A stretch of 7,760 nucleotides of DNA from JBOGWP01 sp050693875 (GCA_050693875.1 JBOGWP010000172.1:1-7760), one strand, 5' to 3'; positions 1 to 6,395 are shown, numbered from the stretch's first letter. Program-made: numbers and translations. Notes: generated from the sequence alone by a model not told the origin.

Positions 1-104
1 CCCAACCGGGCGTCCGCCACCCTCGCTCGCCAGATGGCGAGCACCACGAGGCCTGCGATTCCGACGACCACCGCCGTCACGAGCACCCCCAGCGCCGTCT
101 CCAT
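1..104 (-). CDS. Small membrane protein, N-terminal part (runs off left edge)
   Basis: This reading frame is open from an ATG at 104-102 to the window edge, giving 34 codons with no stop. The start is supported by a strong Shine-Dalgarno sequence (GAGGGAGGAG on the minus strand, plus-strand 111-120) six bases upstream. The visible residues form one long hydrophobic stretch, roughly residues 5-24 (LGVLVTAVVVGIAGLVVLAI), followed by the positively charged WRAR, which fits a single membrane-spanning segment with the rest in the cytoplasm. I do not recognise the family, and the rest of the protein lies outside the window. The upstream region has a pair of overlapping palindromes that may be regulatory. 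Confidence 0.55.
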   Translation of the reverse strand, partial: METALGVLVTAVVVGIAGLVVLAIWRARVADARL

Positions 105-129
105 CCGAACCTCCTCCCTCGAAACCATC

Positions 130-145
130 ACACGTGTAGATACAC
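130..145 (-). promoter_or_regulatory. Overlapping palindromes upstream of the small membrane protein
   Basis: ACACGTGT (130-137) is a perfect 8-base palindrome. It overlaps a second dyad, GTGTA-GA-TACAC (134-145). They lie 26-41 bases upstream of the minus-strand ATG at 104, where a promoter or operator would be expected. The minus strand here also reads TATCTA, a partial match to a -10 box. This is a short-motif inference with no functional support. Confidence 0.3.
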
Positions 146-183
146 CTAGCGGGTCGCTTCGCTCCCCGGTACGGGCCAGAAAG

Positions 184-516
184 GCATGGGGCCGGCTTCG
201 CCGGCAATCCTCTATGCCGGCAGGCCCTCGCTTCGCTCTGCCTGCCCGGCCTCGCTCGGCGAGCCGAGGCTTCGCCGGCAGTCCTCTATGCCGGCAGGCC
301 CTCGCTTCGCTCTGCCTGCCGGGCCTCGCTCGGCGAGCCGAGCCTCCGGCCGCGGTCCTCAATGTCGGCCAGCATGGGGCCGCCTCCGGCGGCGTCGTTC
401 AATGCCGGCAGGCCTCGCTTCGCTCGGTGCCTGCCGGGCCTCGCTCGGCGAGCCGAGGCTTCGCCGGCAGTCCTCTATCCCGGCAGGGCCTCACTCCGTT
501 CGGCGCCTGCCGGGCC
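184..516. repeat. Imperfect array of ~74-bp hairpin-rich GC repeats
   Basis: The unit contains GGCTTCGCCGGCA, then GTCCTCTATG, then CCGGCAGGC, a CGCTTCGCTC-containing loop, GCCTGCCGG, and finally CTCGCTCGGCGAGCCGAG. The GGCTTCGCCGGCA block occurs at 194-206, 268-280 and 457-469. Between the last two are degenerate copies (GTCCTCAATG at 355-364, CAATGCCGGCAGG near 400-412). Nearly every part of the unit can fold: GCCGGC-TTC-GCCGGC at 191-205, CCGGCAGGC (291-299) with GCCTGCCGG (314-322), and CTCGC-TCG-GCGAG. The array fills most of the 548-bp gap between the end of the DUF2017 gene and the start of the small membrane gene. It could act as a terminator or barrier for DUF2017 transcription or be a dispersed intergenic palindromic repeat. 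Open frames across it are by-products of its composition. Confidence 0.8.
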
Positions 517-652
517 CAGCTTGAGGTGCGCCCCGGTCGGTCTCGTCCCAATTCTTGACTCATTCGCACCAACTTTGGCACCTCGAGCTGGGCAGGGGAA
601 AGGGGATGGACAACTCAAGACCAAATCACGTGATCCTCGGGTCGAGGGCGCC

Positions 653-1126
653 TCAGCGCATCGCTGCCCGGACCAGGCTCTCCTGGAGCGCCGTGAGGTA
701 GGCGAGCACCAGCATGGGGGCCTGCTCGGGGTTGCGTGGGTCGGGGGGTCGCTCGAGCGTCTCCTCGGTCACGCCGAGGCGGACGCCGAGGGCGAGCCGC
801 AGATCGGTGAGGAGCACCAGCCAGGCGTCGCGCTCCTCGTCGGCCAGCGTCCCCTGCCGCCCTCCCTCTTCGCCGAGCGATGCGAGGGCCACCGCGGCGG
901 TCCGGCGCTTGTGCCGATCGAGCTCGCTTCCGGCCATCTCCTGGTATTCGCGATCGACCTGGTCGTCCTCGAGGCTGGCACGAGGAAAGAGGCGAGCCCG
1001 AACCGGATTGGGGCCGTCGTCGGCGGCGTCGAGGAGCTGGAGGTACTCGCGGATGAGCCCCCGGAGCAACTCGGCCTCCTCGGCCGAGAGGTCGGCGCGG
1101 ACCTCTCGCCGCCGCCGCCGGAACAC
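653..1126 (-). CDS. DUF2017 family protein, ClpS partner gene
   Basis: This 157-residue soluble protein begins with a basic stretch (MFRRRRREVRADLS). It goes on with AEEAELLRGLIREYLQLL, and has charged helical segments and a C-terminal helix (MLVLAYLTALQESLVRAAMR). This pattern and the position immediately after clpS match the DUF2017 family of actinobacteria. Its function is unknown; genes in this position are conserved next to clpS, so a link to regulated proteolysis is plausible but inferred. The GTG start at 1126-1124 directly follows the TGA of clpS (TGA|GTG, no gap), which indicates translational coupling. The length is normal and nothing looks broken. Below its stop lies the hairpin repeat array. 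Confidence 0.8.
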   Translation of the reverse strand: MFRRRRREVRADLSAEEAELLRGLIREYLQLLDAADDGPNPVRARLFPRASLEDDQVDREYQEMAGSELDRHKRRTAAVALASLGEEGGRQGTLADEERDAWLVLLTDLRLALGVRLGVTEETLERPPDPRNPEQAPMLVLAYLTALQESLVRAAMR

Positions 1127-1420
1127 TCAGGCGTCTTTGGTCATCGTCGCCCAGAGGCCATGGGCATGCAGCCGGTAGACGTCCATCTCCGCTCGCTCTC
1201 GGGGGCCGGACGAGACCACAGCCCGGCCCTTGTGGTGGACGTCGAGCATCAACTTGGTCGCCTTCTCCCGTGGGTACCCGAACAGCTTCTGGAAGACGTA
1301 CACGACGTAGGACATCAGGTTGATGGGGTCGTTCCAGACGATGACCAGCCAGGGAAGGTCGGGCTCGGTGACCTGGTCCTGGTCCGGCCGATCGATCTTC
1401 TGTGGGGCCGTCGTCGCCAT
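1127..1420 (-). CDS. clpS: ATP-dependent Clp protease adaptor ClpS
   Basis: ClpS is the N-recognin that binds N-degron substrates in the cytoplasm and delivers them to the ClpA or ClpC ATPase of the Clp protease. The 97 residues show the family core: PWLVIVWNDPINLMSYVVYV from residue 23, FQKLFGYPREKATKLMLD, and VHHKGRAVVSSG near residue 61. N30, D31, M36 and H62 correspond to the binding-pocket residues of characterised ClpS proteins (Asn34, Asp35, Met40 and His66 in E. coli). I chose the ATG at 1420-1418; a TTG two codons upstream (1426) would add only two residues. No strong ribosome-binding site is visible. The downstream DUF2017 gene abuts, and yraN diverges 85 bases away, so the two directions probably share a short regulatory region. 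Confidence 0.95.
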   Translation of the reverse strand: MATTAPQKIDRPDQDQVTEPDLPWLVIVWNDPINLMSYVVYVFQKLFGYPREKATKLMLDVHHKGRAVVSSGPRERAEMDVYRLHAHGLWATMTKDA

Positions 1421-1493
1421 CGACAAGAGCCTACCCGCGCATTCTGGCGTGCGGAGCCCGGCGCCGGCCGGCGGAATTGTCGCCGCCCCGTCC

Positions 1494-1505
1494 TATCCTC
1501 TGGCC
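1494..1505 (+). promoter_or_regulatory. Putative leaderless promoter of yraN (-10 box)
   Basis: TATCCT at 1494-1499 matches the actinobacterial TAnnnT -10 pattern and ends six bases before the yraN ATG at 1506. No Shine-Dalgarno sequence is present between them. This geometry would put the transcription start at or next to the A of the ATG, so the mRNA would be leaderless. No good -35 box is visible at standard spacing. Confidence 0.35.
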
Positions 1506-1856
1506 ATGGATCGGAGGCACCTGCAGATGGCAGGGGAAGACGCCGCGTCGCGGCATCTCCGGCGGCGGGGGATGCGGATCCTCCACCGCAACTGGCGGAT
1601 TGCGCGCGGTGAGCTCGACATCGTGGCGCGCGAAGGACGCACCCTCGTCTTCGTCGAGGTCAAGACCCGAGCCCGCGACGATTTCGTCGAGCCATTCGAA
1701 GGCGTCCACCACGCGAAGCGGCGCCGGCTTCGCCGTCTCGCCGAGGCTTACTGCGCGACCGAGGCTCCCCGGTTCGACCGCTGCCGCTTCGACGTGATCT
1801 CGGTGGTCGCCGACCGTGGCGCGTTGCGCGTCGAGCATCTCGTCGACGCCTTCTGA
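1506..1856 (+). CDS. yraN: YraN / UPF0102 family nuclease-fold protein
   Basis: This 116-residue protein belongs to the UPF0102 (YraN) family, which has a restriction-endonuclease-like PD-(D/E)xK fold; its physiological substrate is not firmly established. The signature is clear: GEDAASRHLRRRGMRILHRNW at the N-terminus, then RGELDIVAREGRTLVFVEVK, with E36, D38, E51 and K53 as the probable metal-binding and catalytic set, then TRARDDF. The C-terminal FDVISV strand is also typical. The ATG at 1506 gives the family's usual length; in-frame upstream extension is possible but would add unrelated residues. Its TGA shares one base with the ATG of the next gene (TGATG), so it is probably the first gene of an operon leading into comM and dprA. 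A neighbouring position to these DNA-uptake genes is common in bacteria. Confidence 0.9.
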   Translation: MDRRHLQMAGEDAASRHLRRRGMRILHRNWRIARGELDIVAREGRTLVFVEVKTRARDDFVEPFEGVHHAKRRRLRRLAEAYCATEAPRFDRCRFDVISVVADRGALRVEHLVDAF

Positions 1857-2680
1857 TGTCGAGGCGGCGGTCGCCGGTGCTGTTGCTGGGCGGCCTCCTC
1901 GCCGTCCTGCTCTCGGCCGCGTTCCTCGTGGCGCTGTTGTCGGAAGGGCGGATCGAGGGCGCCGTGCCCGGGAGCGAGCCGGTGCTCGGCATCGCCGCGG
2001 TCCCCGGGGGGTTCGTCGTCGGGACCGCCGGCGGCGCGGTCACCAGTCCGGACGGGCGCCGCTGGCGGGAGACGTCGCTCCCGGGCGCGGAGCGCGGACG
2101 CGTCCTCGTGGCGGCGACCGGTGGCGGCGCCGTGGCGGTGGCGGCGGGCAGCCTGTACGAAGGCATGGGCATCGAGGACTTCCGGCGGCGTTCCGGCGCA
2201 CCCCGCGATGCGACGGCGCTGGCCGTGTCCGGGGCGGGTGACGCCCTCATCGCCACCCGGTCGGGCCGTCTGCTGCGCATCCGAGGTGACGAAGCGGAGG
2301 ATGTGCCGCTGGGACCGGGGGCGCCGCGCGAGATCCTGGCCCTGGCCGCCCGCGACGGCGCCCTCTACGCGGGCGGTCTCTCCTCCGGTCTCTGGGAGTC
2401 GGCCGACGGGGGCCGGCAATGGCAGCAGCTGCTGAAGACGCCGATCCGTGGCGTGCTCGCCACCCCCGCCGAGCCCGGCCGCCTCCTTCTCGCCACGCCG
2501 GCAGGCATCCTGGTCTCGACCGACGACGGCCGCAGCTGGCGCTTTACCGAGATGCGCGTTGCCACCGAGGGGCTGTCGGCGGCGGGCGGCGTCTTCTACG
2601 CCGTGACCTCGGAGCGGGTGGTGTACCGCTCTGCCGACGGGAGGCGCTCCTGGTCGCCGCTGGTCCCCACGAGGGGATAG
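1856..2680 (+). CDS. Membrane-anchored Asp-box (BNR-like) beta-propeller protein
   Basis: This is a 274-residue protein. Residues 2-5 are basic (SRRR) and 8-28 are strongly hydrophobic (LLLGGLLAVLLSAAFLVALL), forming a signal anchor with the rest outside the membrane. At least four Asp-box motifs (S/T-x-D-[x]-G-x-x-W) are visible: SPDGRRW (64-70), SADGGRQW (182-189), STDDGRSW (221-228) and SADGRRSW (259-266). They sit in beta-strand-rich repeats of the kind found in BNR, YCF48-like and sialidase-like propellers. Asp boxes are structural, so no enzyme activity can be inferred, and no catalytic motif is apparent. The gene overlaps yraN by one base and ends 42 bases before comM, so it is transcribed with them. 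Why an extracytoplasmic propeller is placed in this run is unclear. The fold is well supported and the function unknown. Confidence 0.75.
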   Translation: MSRRRSPVLLLGGLLAVLLSAAFLVALLSEGRIEGAVPGSEPVLGIAAVPGGFVVGTAGGAVTSPDGRRWRETSLPGAERGRVLVAATGGGAVAVAAGSLYEGMGIEDFRRRSGAPRDATALAVSGAGDALIATRSGRLLRIRGDEAEDVPLGPGAPREILALAARDGALYAGGLSSGLWESADGGRQWQQLLKTPIRGVLATPAEPGRLLLATPAGILVSTDDGRSWRFTEMRVATEGLSAAGGVFYAVTSERVVYRSADGRRSWSPLVPTRG

Positions 2681-2722
2681 GCGCGGCGGCGCTGTCACTA
2701 CCCCCCGATACCCTTCGGAGGC

Positions 2723-4240
2723 ATGGTCGCTCGCATCGCATCGGTTGCGCTCGTCGGCATGGAGGCCCTTCCTGTCGAGGTCGAGGTCGACCTCGCCCGC
2801 GGGCTGGAGGAGTTCCACATCGTGGGTCTTCCCAGCCGTGCGGTGCGCGAGGCGCGCCAGCGGGTGCGCAGCGCCATCGTCAACGCCGAACAGGTGTGGC
2901 CGAAGCTGAAGATCATCGTCAACCTCGCTCCGGGCGATCTGCGGAAGGAGGGCTCGCTCCTCGACCTTCCCGTCGCCGTGGGCGTCCTCGCCGCCCACGG
3001 CTCGATCCGCTTGGCTCCCGACCGCCGGTTCATCATGCTCGGCGAGCTGGCACTCGACGGGCGAGTCCGACCGGTGCGCGGGGCGCTCCCCGCGTCGCTT
3101 GCCGCTCGAGGCGCGGGCGCCGACGCGCTCGTCGTGCCCAGCGAGAACGCCCAGGAGGCCCGCCTCGTTCCCGGGGTTCGGGTGGTGGGGGTGGGGAGCC
3201 TCGCCGAGGCCCTCGCCGTCGTCACCGGCCGCGCCGGCCTGCCCCCCGCCGTGGCGCCACCGCTGGAGCTGCTGCTCGCGGCCGGCCCAGCGGCGGGCGC
3301 GCCCGACCTGGCGGACGTCCGCGGCCAGGCTCTCGCGCGGCGCGGGCTCGAGATCGCGGCCGCCGGGGGGCACAACCTGCTCCTGGTGGGGCCTCCCGGG
3401 TGCGGCAAGACGATGCTGGCCCGCAGGCTCCCCGGCATCCTTCCGCCGATGACGCCCGACGAGGCGTTGGAGGTGACCCACGTGTGGTCGGTCGCAGGCC
3501 TGCTCGGCAGCGAGGGGTCCCTGGTGGTTCGCCGGCCCTTCCGCTCGCCGCACCATCACGCCAGTGCCGCCGCCGTGATCGGCGGGGGAAGCCCGGTGCC
3601 TCGCCCCGGGGAGGTGTCCCTCGCGAATCACGGCATCCTGTTCCTCGACGAGCTCCCCCTCTTCACGGCCGCGGTGCTCGAAGGGCTTCGGCAGCCGCTG
3701 GAGGAGGGTGTGGTCACGATCGCCCGGCAGGGCGCGACGGTCCGGTTCCCCGCGCGCACCCAGCTCGTCGCCGCGGCAAACCCCTGCCCGTGCGGGCGCC
3801 TCGGCGACCGTCGCAACCCGTGCGCCTGCCCGCCGGGCCGTCTCGAGAGCTATCGCAGCCGCCTCTCGGGCCCGCTGCTCGACCGCATCGACCTGCACGT
3901 CGAGGTCGCCATGCTCTCGGAGGCCGAGCTGACGAGCGTCGGCCCGTCGGAGCCTTCGGCCGAGGTGCGGCGGCGAGTGGCTGCGGCGCGCTCCCGCCAG
4001 CAGCAGAGGGCGGAGGAGCGAGCCGGATGCGAACGTCACCCTCCGCCGTTTGCCAGCCTCGATGCCGCGGCACGGCGGCTGCTCGAGCATGCTCTCGCCC
4101 GCAGCCCGACCTCGGCCCGCGGCTTCGAGAAGGTGCTTCGCGTTGCCCGGACCATCGCCGATCTCGAGGGGGTCGAGCTGGTCGGCGACGGCCATCTGGC
4201 CGAGGCGCTGCAGTTCAGGGAGTCGGCGTGGGCGATGTGA
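2723..4240 (+). CDS. comM: ComM / YifB family AAA+ Mg-chelatase-like ATPase
   Basis: ComM (YifB) is a hexameric AAA+ helicase. In characterised species it promotes branch migration during integration of transforming DNA. The 505 residues have the normal layout. Residues 1-170 form a Lon-protease-like (ChlI) domain with VEVDLARGLEEFHIVGLP and LAPGDLRKEGSLLDLPVAVG. The ATPase core has Walker A GPPGCGKT (223-230), Walker B ILFLDE (305-310) and an AAANPC sensor region near 353. It also has a cysteine cluster (C355, C357, C367, C369) in NPCPCGRLGDRRNPCACPPG, which may bind metal, and SGPLLDRIDLHVEV with a candidate arginine finger R388. The C-terminal part (SARGFEKVLRVARTIADLEG) is the usual Mg-chelatase C-domain. 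GGAG at 2716-2719 precedes the ATG. It overlaps dprA. No defect is seen. Confidence 0.95.
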   Translation: MVARIASVALVGMEALPVEVEVDLARGLEEFHIVGLPSRAVREARQRVRSAIVNAEQVWPKLKIIVNLAPGDLRKEGSLLDLPVAVGVLAAHGSIRLAPDRRFIMLGELALDGRVRPVRGALPASLAARGAGADALVVPSENAQEARLVPGVRVVGVGSLAEALAVVTGRAGLPPAVAPPLELLLAAGPAAGAPDLADVRGQALARRGLEIAAAGGHNLLLVGPPGCGKTMLARRLPGILPPMTPDEALEVTHVWSVAGLLGSEGSLVVRRPFRSPHHHASAAAVIGGGSPVPRPGEVSLANHGILFLDELPLFTAAVLEGLRQPLEEGVVTIARQGATVRFPARTQLVAAANPCPCGRLGDRRNPCACPPGRLESYRSRLSGPLLDRIDLHVEVAMLSEAELTSVGPSEPSAEVRRRVAAARSRQQQRAEERAGCERHPPPFASLDAAARRLLEHALARSPTSARGFEKVLRVARTIADLEGVELVGDGHLAEALQFRESAWAM

Positions 4241-5118
4241 TCGGCCTCCGCCGCCTCGTTCCGGGCGATGCCGAGTTCCCTCCGCTCCTGCGCGAGATCC
4301 CCGCTCCGCCCAGAATCCTCCACGTCGTCGGGCGTCATATCGAGCCCGCCCCGATGGTGGCGGTCGTCGGGACCAGGCGTCCGTCCCGCTACGGGCTCGA
4401 GGTCGGCCGGGCGATGGCGGCCGGGCTGGCAGCGGCGGGGGTGACGGTGGTGAGCGGTCTGGCGACCGGCATCGACGCCGCAGCACACCGAGGTGCCCTC
4501 GAGGCTGGGGGCATCACGATAGCGGTGCTCGGCAACGGCCTCGACGTCTGCTATCCATGGAGAAACGCCGCGCTCTACGACGAGATCCGCAAACGGGGCA
4601 CGCTGCTGAGCGAATACCCGGAGGGGACCAGGCCCCTCCGGCATCACTTCCCCACTCGCAACCGGATCATAGCCGGGATGGCGCTCGGGGTCGTCATCGT
4701 CGAAGGGCGGGAGGAGGGGGGAGCGATGATCACCGCGCGCCTCGCCGGTGAGATGGGGAGGGAGGTGTTCGCCGTTCCCGGCCCTGTGCACGCGCCGGAG
4801 TCGGCGGGGCCCCTGGCGCTCATCCGAGACGGCGCACGAACCGTGACATCTCCCGAGGACGTGCTCGAGGACCTCGGGCTCCGGGCATCGAGCTCTCGGT
4901 CCCCGGAGACGAGCTACGAGCTCGGGCCGGACGAGCAGCGTGTGCTGGGAGCGCTGGCAGCCGAGCCCGCCGTTCTCGACGCGATCGCGAACGCGGTCGC
5001 GATGCCGGTATCGGCGGCTGCCGCGGTCCTGGCGAGACTCGAGCTTGCCGGTCTCGCCGGACGGCATCCCGGGGGCCGCTTTGCCCGGACGGTTGGCTCG
5101 GCAGGGTGCATCCTTTGA
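4228..5118 (+). CDS. dprA: DNA-processing protein DprA / Smf
   Basis: DprA binds incoming single-stranded DNA in the cytoplasm and loads RecA on it during natural transformation. The Rossmann-like core is complete: VAVVGTRRPSRYG (44-56), VVSGLATGIDAAAH (74-87), VLGNGLDVCYP (100-110), LLSEYPEG (126-133), PTRNRIIAGM (142-151), EGREEGGAMITARLA (159-173) and EVFAVPG (179-185). The last ~65 residues (DEQRVLGALAAEPAVLDAIANA and on) form the winged-helix domain typical of many DprA proteins. With 296 residues it lacks the N-terminal SAM-like domain of longer homologues, beginning almost at the core. I chose the GTG at 4228 because AGGGAG at 4217-4222 lies five bases upstream; a GTG at 4237 (GTGA overlap with the comM stop) is the alternative. 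The overlap indicates translational coupling with comM. Confidence 0.93.
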   Translation: MGDVIGLRRLVPGDAEFPPLLREIPAPPRILHVVGRHIEPAPMVAVVGTRRPSRYGLEVGRAMAAGLAAAGVTVVSGLATGIDAAAHRGALEAGGITIAVLGNGLDVCYPWRNAALYDEIRKRGTLLSEYPEGTRPLRHHFPTRNRIIAGMALGVVIVEGREEGGAMITARLAGEMGREVFAVPGPVHAPESAGPLALIRDGARTVTSPEDVLEDLGLRASSSRSPETSYELGPDEQRVLGALAAEPAVLDAIANAVAMPVSAAAAVLARLELAGLAGRHPGGRFARTVGSAGCIL

Positions 5119-5270
5119 ACGTGCGGGCGGCCGCGGTCGGTGTGCTCTCGCGTGGGACCGTGCTCTTCTCGCTGCTGCTGATCTCGTGCTCGACTCCCGC
5201 GCGGAACCCCGTTCCTCGCCAGCCGCCGTCGCCACCACCGAGCGCATCGGGGAAAAGGAGATTCCCCGCT
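5106..5270 (+). pseudogene. Truncated lipoprotein gene, 5' remnant
   Basis: Starting at GTG 5106 inside the end of dprA (TTG 5115 or GTG 5121 are alternatives), the frame encodes a classic lipoprotein signal peptide. It has NVRAAAVGVLSR, the hydrophobic GTVLFSLLLIS, and the lipobox LISC with Cys28 at 5187-5189. A Pro-rich linker (PVPRQPPSPPPSAS) follows. Beyond about 5250 the frame continues to a stop at 5372, but those codons are the recombinase read out of frame. I therefore read this as the first third of a lipoprotein gene, the rest having been replaced. In actinobacteria a cell-wall M23-type peptidase often lies downstream of dprA, so that is a candidate identity, but nothing in the fragment proves it. 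A short intact lipoprotein of 88 residues overlapping the recombinase is a less likely alternative. Confidence 0.55.
5248..5268 (+). other. Hairpin with ribosome-binding site in its loop, at the island junction
   Basis: CGGGGAA (5248-5254) pairs perfectly with TTCCCCG (5262-5268) around a seven-base loop, AAGGAGA. The loop contains an AAGGAG Shine-Dalgarno sequence 11 bases before the GTG at 5272, where the recombinase fragment can start. It lies where the lipoprotein frame gives way to recombinase sequence. The pairing is seen directly; any effect on translation is inferred. Confidence 0.4.
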
Positions 5271-5271
5271 C

Positions 5272-6030
5272 GTGCTCGATCCCACCCGCGCCCTGCTGGT
5301 GCGCGAGGCCTTCCGCCTGTGGGACTACTCGCTCGCCGAGCTGCAGGCGGCGATGGCCGCCAAGGGGCTTAGCTCCCCGCATGCCCGGAAGCCGGGCGCC
5401 CCTCCGCCGGTCTCGCTGTTCGGGCGGATGCTCGCCAACCCCTTCTACGTCGGGATGGTGGAGTGGGGCGGGGTCCGTTATCCGGGCCGGCACAAGCCGC
5501 TGGTCTCCAAGGCCCTGTTCAACCGAGTGCAGGAGGTGCTCGCCGCCCCCAACACCGCCGGGGTCAGGAAGCGCCGACACGTCCATTACCTGAAGGGACT
5601 GCTCTACTGCGCCGAGTGCCGGCGGCGGCTCTCGCCCACCCTCGCCAAGGGGACCTACCTCTACCTCTACTGCCTCGGGCAGAAGAACGGGCAGCGCTCC
5701 AAGACGCGATGCAGCCAGCCCTACGTGATGGCGGTCGACGCCGAGGCCGCGCTCGAGGAGCTCTACCGCCGGGTGCAGCTGCCCGAGAAGTGGGTCAGGC
5801 GCCTGGAGACCGAGCTGGAAGAAGAGATCGTGGAGCGCCAGGCGGTCACCGGCGAGCTTCGGGTGGTGTTGACGCAGCGCCTCGCCGAGCTTGCCGAGGA
5901 GCGCCAGAAGCTGCTCCAGGCCTACTACGCCAACGCCATCCCCCTCGACCTTCTGAAGTCCGAGCATGATCGCATCACCGAGTCCGCGGAGAAGCCAAGG
6001 TGGAGCTGGCCGCGACCGAGGCCGACCTGA
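5272..6030 (+). pseudogene. Large serine recombinase, catalytic domain missing (first frame)
   Basis: The frame from GTG 5272 begins in the Recombinase domain (VLDPTRALLVREAFRLW, then FGRMLANPFYVGMVEWGG and YPGRHKPLVSKALFNRVQEVL). It continues through the zinc-ribbon domain (LLYCAECRRRL, then YCLG and RCSQPYV; cysteines near residues 109, 112, 131 and 143) and into the coiled coil (RLETELEEEIVERQAVTGEL and on). These are the DNA-binding parts of phage- or ICE-type large serine integrases. The N-terminal resolvase domain with the catalytic serine is absent: upstream in this frame there is no such sequence and a stop at about 5179-5181. At about 5989 the frame is lost and it ends at a spurious TGA at 6030. 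The homologous sequence resumes in another frame. The protein cannot catalyse recombination; it might still bind DNA. Confidence 0.85.
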
Positions 6031-6272
6031 CCCAGTGGCAGGAGGTGCTTCGCCTCGCCATCCAACTGACAGGCAACTGTCACGCCGCTTATACGAAGGC
6101 GGGGCCGAAGGTCCGGGCGCGCTTCAATCAGGCGGTGCTCGAGGCCGTCTACCTGCGAGACGGGAAGGTGGCACGGGCGGAGTTCACCGAGGTCTTCAAG
6201 GCTCTCTTCTCGCGCCCGAGTTCGAATAACGCTGTGAAGGTGCCCCCAAGGGGGTTCGGACAGCAAGGGTGA
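5991..6272 (+). pseudogene. Large serine recombinase, distal part after frameshift
   Basis: Reading from 5991 in a frame shifted relative to the first part gives EAKVELAATEADLTQWQEVL, then HAAYTKAGPKVRARFNQAVL and LEAVYLRDGKVARAEFTEVFKALF, ending at TGA 6270-6272. This is the end of the coiled coil and the C-terminal tail usual for large serine recombinases, and it joins naturally to ITESAE of the upstream frame. The shift equals one missing base near 5989-5991 (or two extra). Taken with the missing catalytic domain it fits decay, although a single-base sequencing error cannot be excluded. The tail KVPPRGF is discussed as a possible tRNA-derived attachment site. Confidence 0.75.
6238..6259 (-). 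other. tRNA 3'-end-like sequence, possible attachment-site remnant
   Basis: On the minus strand this reads TCCGAACCCCCTTGGGGGC followed by ACC. It looks like a tRNA T-loop (TTCGAAC with one change), the 3' side of the T stem, the 3' side of an acceptor stem and an ACC end. The rest of a tRNA is not present: the matching T-stem 5' strand and the anticodon arm are missing. Integrases often recombine at tRNA 3' ends, so this may be half of an old att site. It overlaps the recombinase C-terminal codons. Confidence 0.25.
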
Positions 6273-6395
6273 CGGGACGAATTGGGATTTCGATCCCCAG
6301 CGTGACGACCACCGGGGAATTTCGGGTGGAGACCAGGAGTTCGGGGACGGGAGGCAGAAGCGACACGAGAGCGAGCTGATGCCACATCCTTCGAA

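Noticed and set aside
184..516. CRISPR-like repeat array
   Set aside because: Repeats are long, imperfect and nearly contiguous, with no unique spacers of uniform length and no cas genes.
530..560. GAATTGGGA shared by 540-560 (minus strand) and 6280-6290 as att repeats
   Set aside because: The match is too short (about nine bases) and the flanks differ.
34..1612. Long plus-strand open frames over the repeat array and antisense to DUF2017/clpS
   Set aside because: They translate the GC repeats or the complement of clearly recognised genes; no family motif and no ribosome-binding site.
1748..5967. Very long minus-strand open frames opposite comM, dprA and the recombinase
   Set aside because: They are antisense shadows of clear genes; low-complexity Arg/Pro/Gly composition without any domain.
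6284..6297. GGGAT-TTCG-ATCCC hairpin as a terminator of the recombinase
   Set aside because: The stem has only five pairs and there is no T-run after it.
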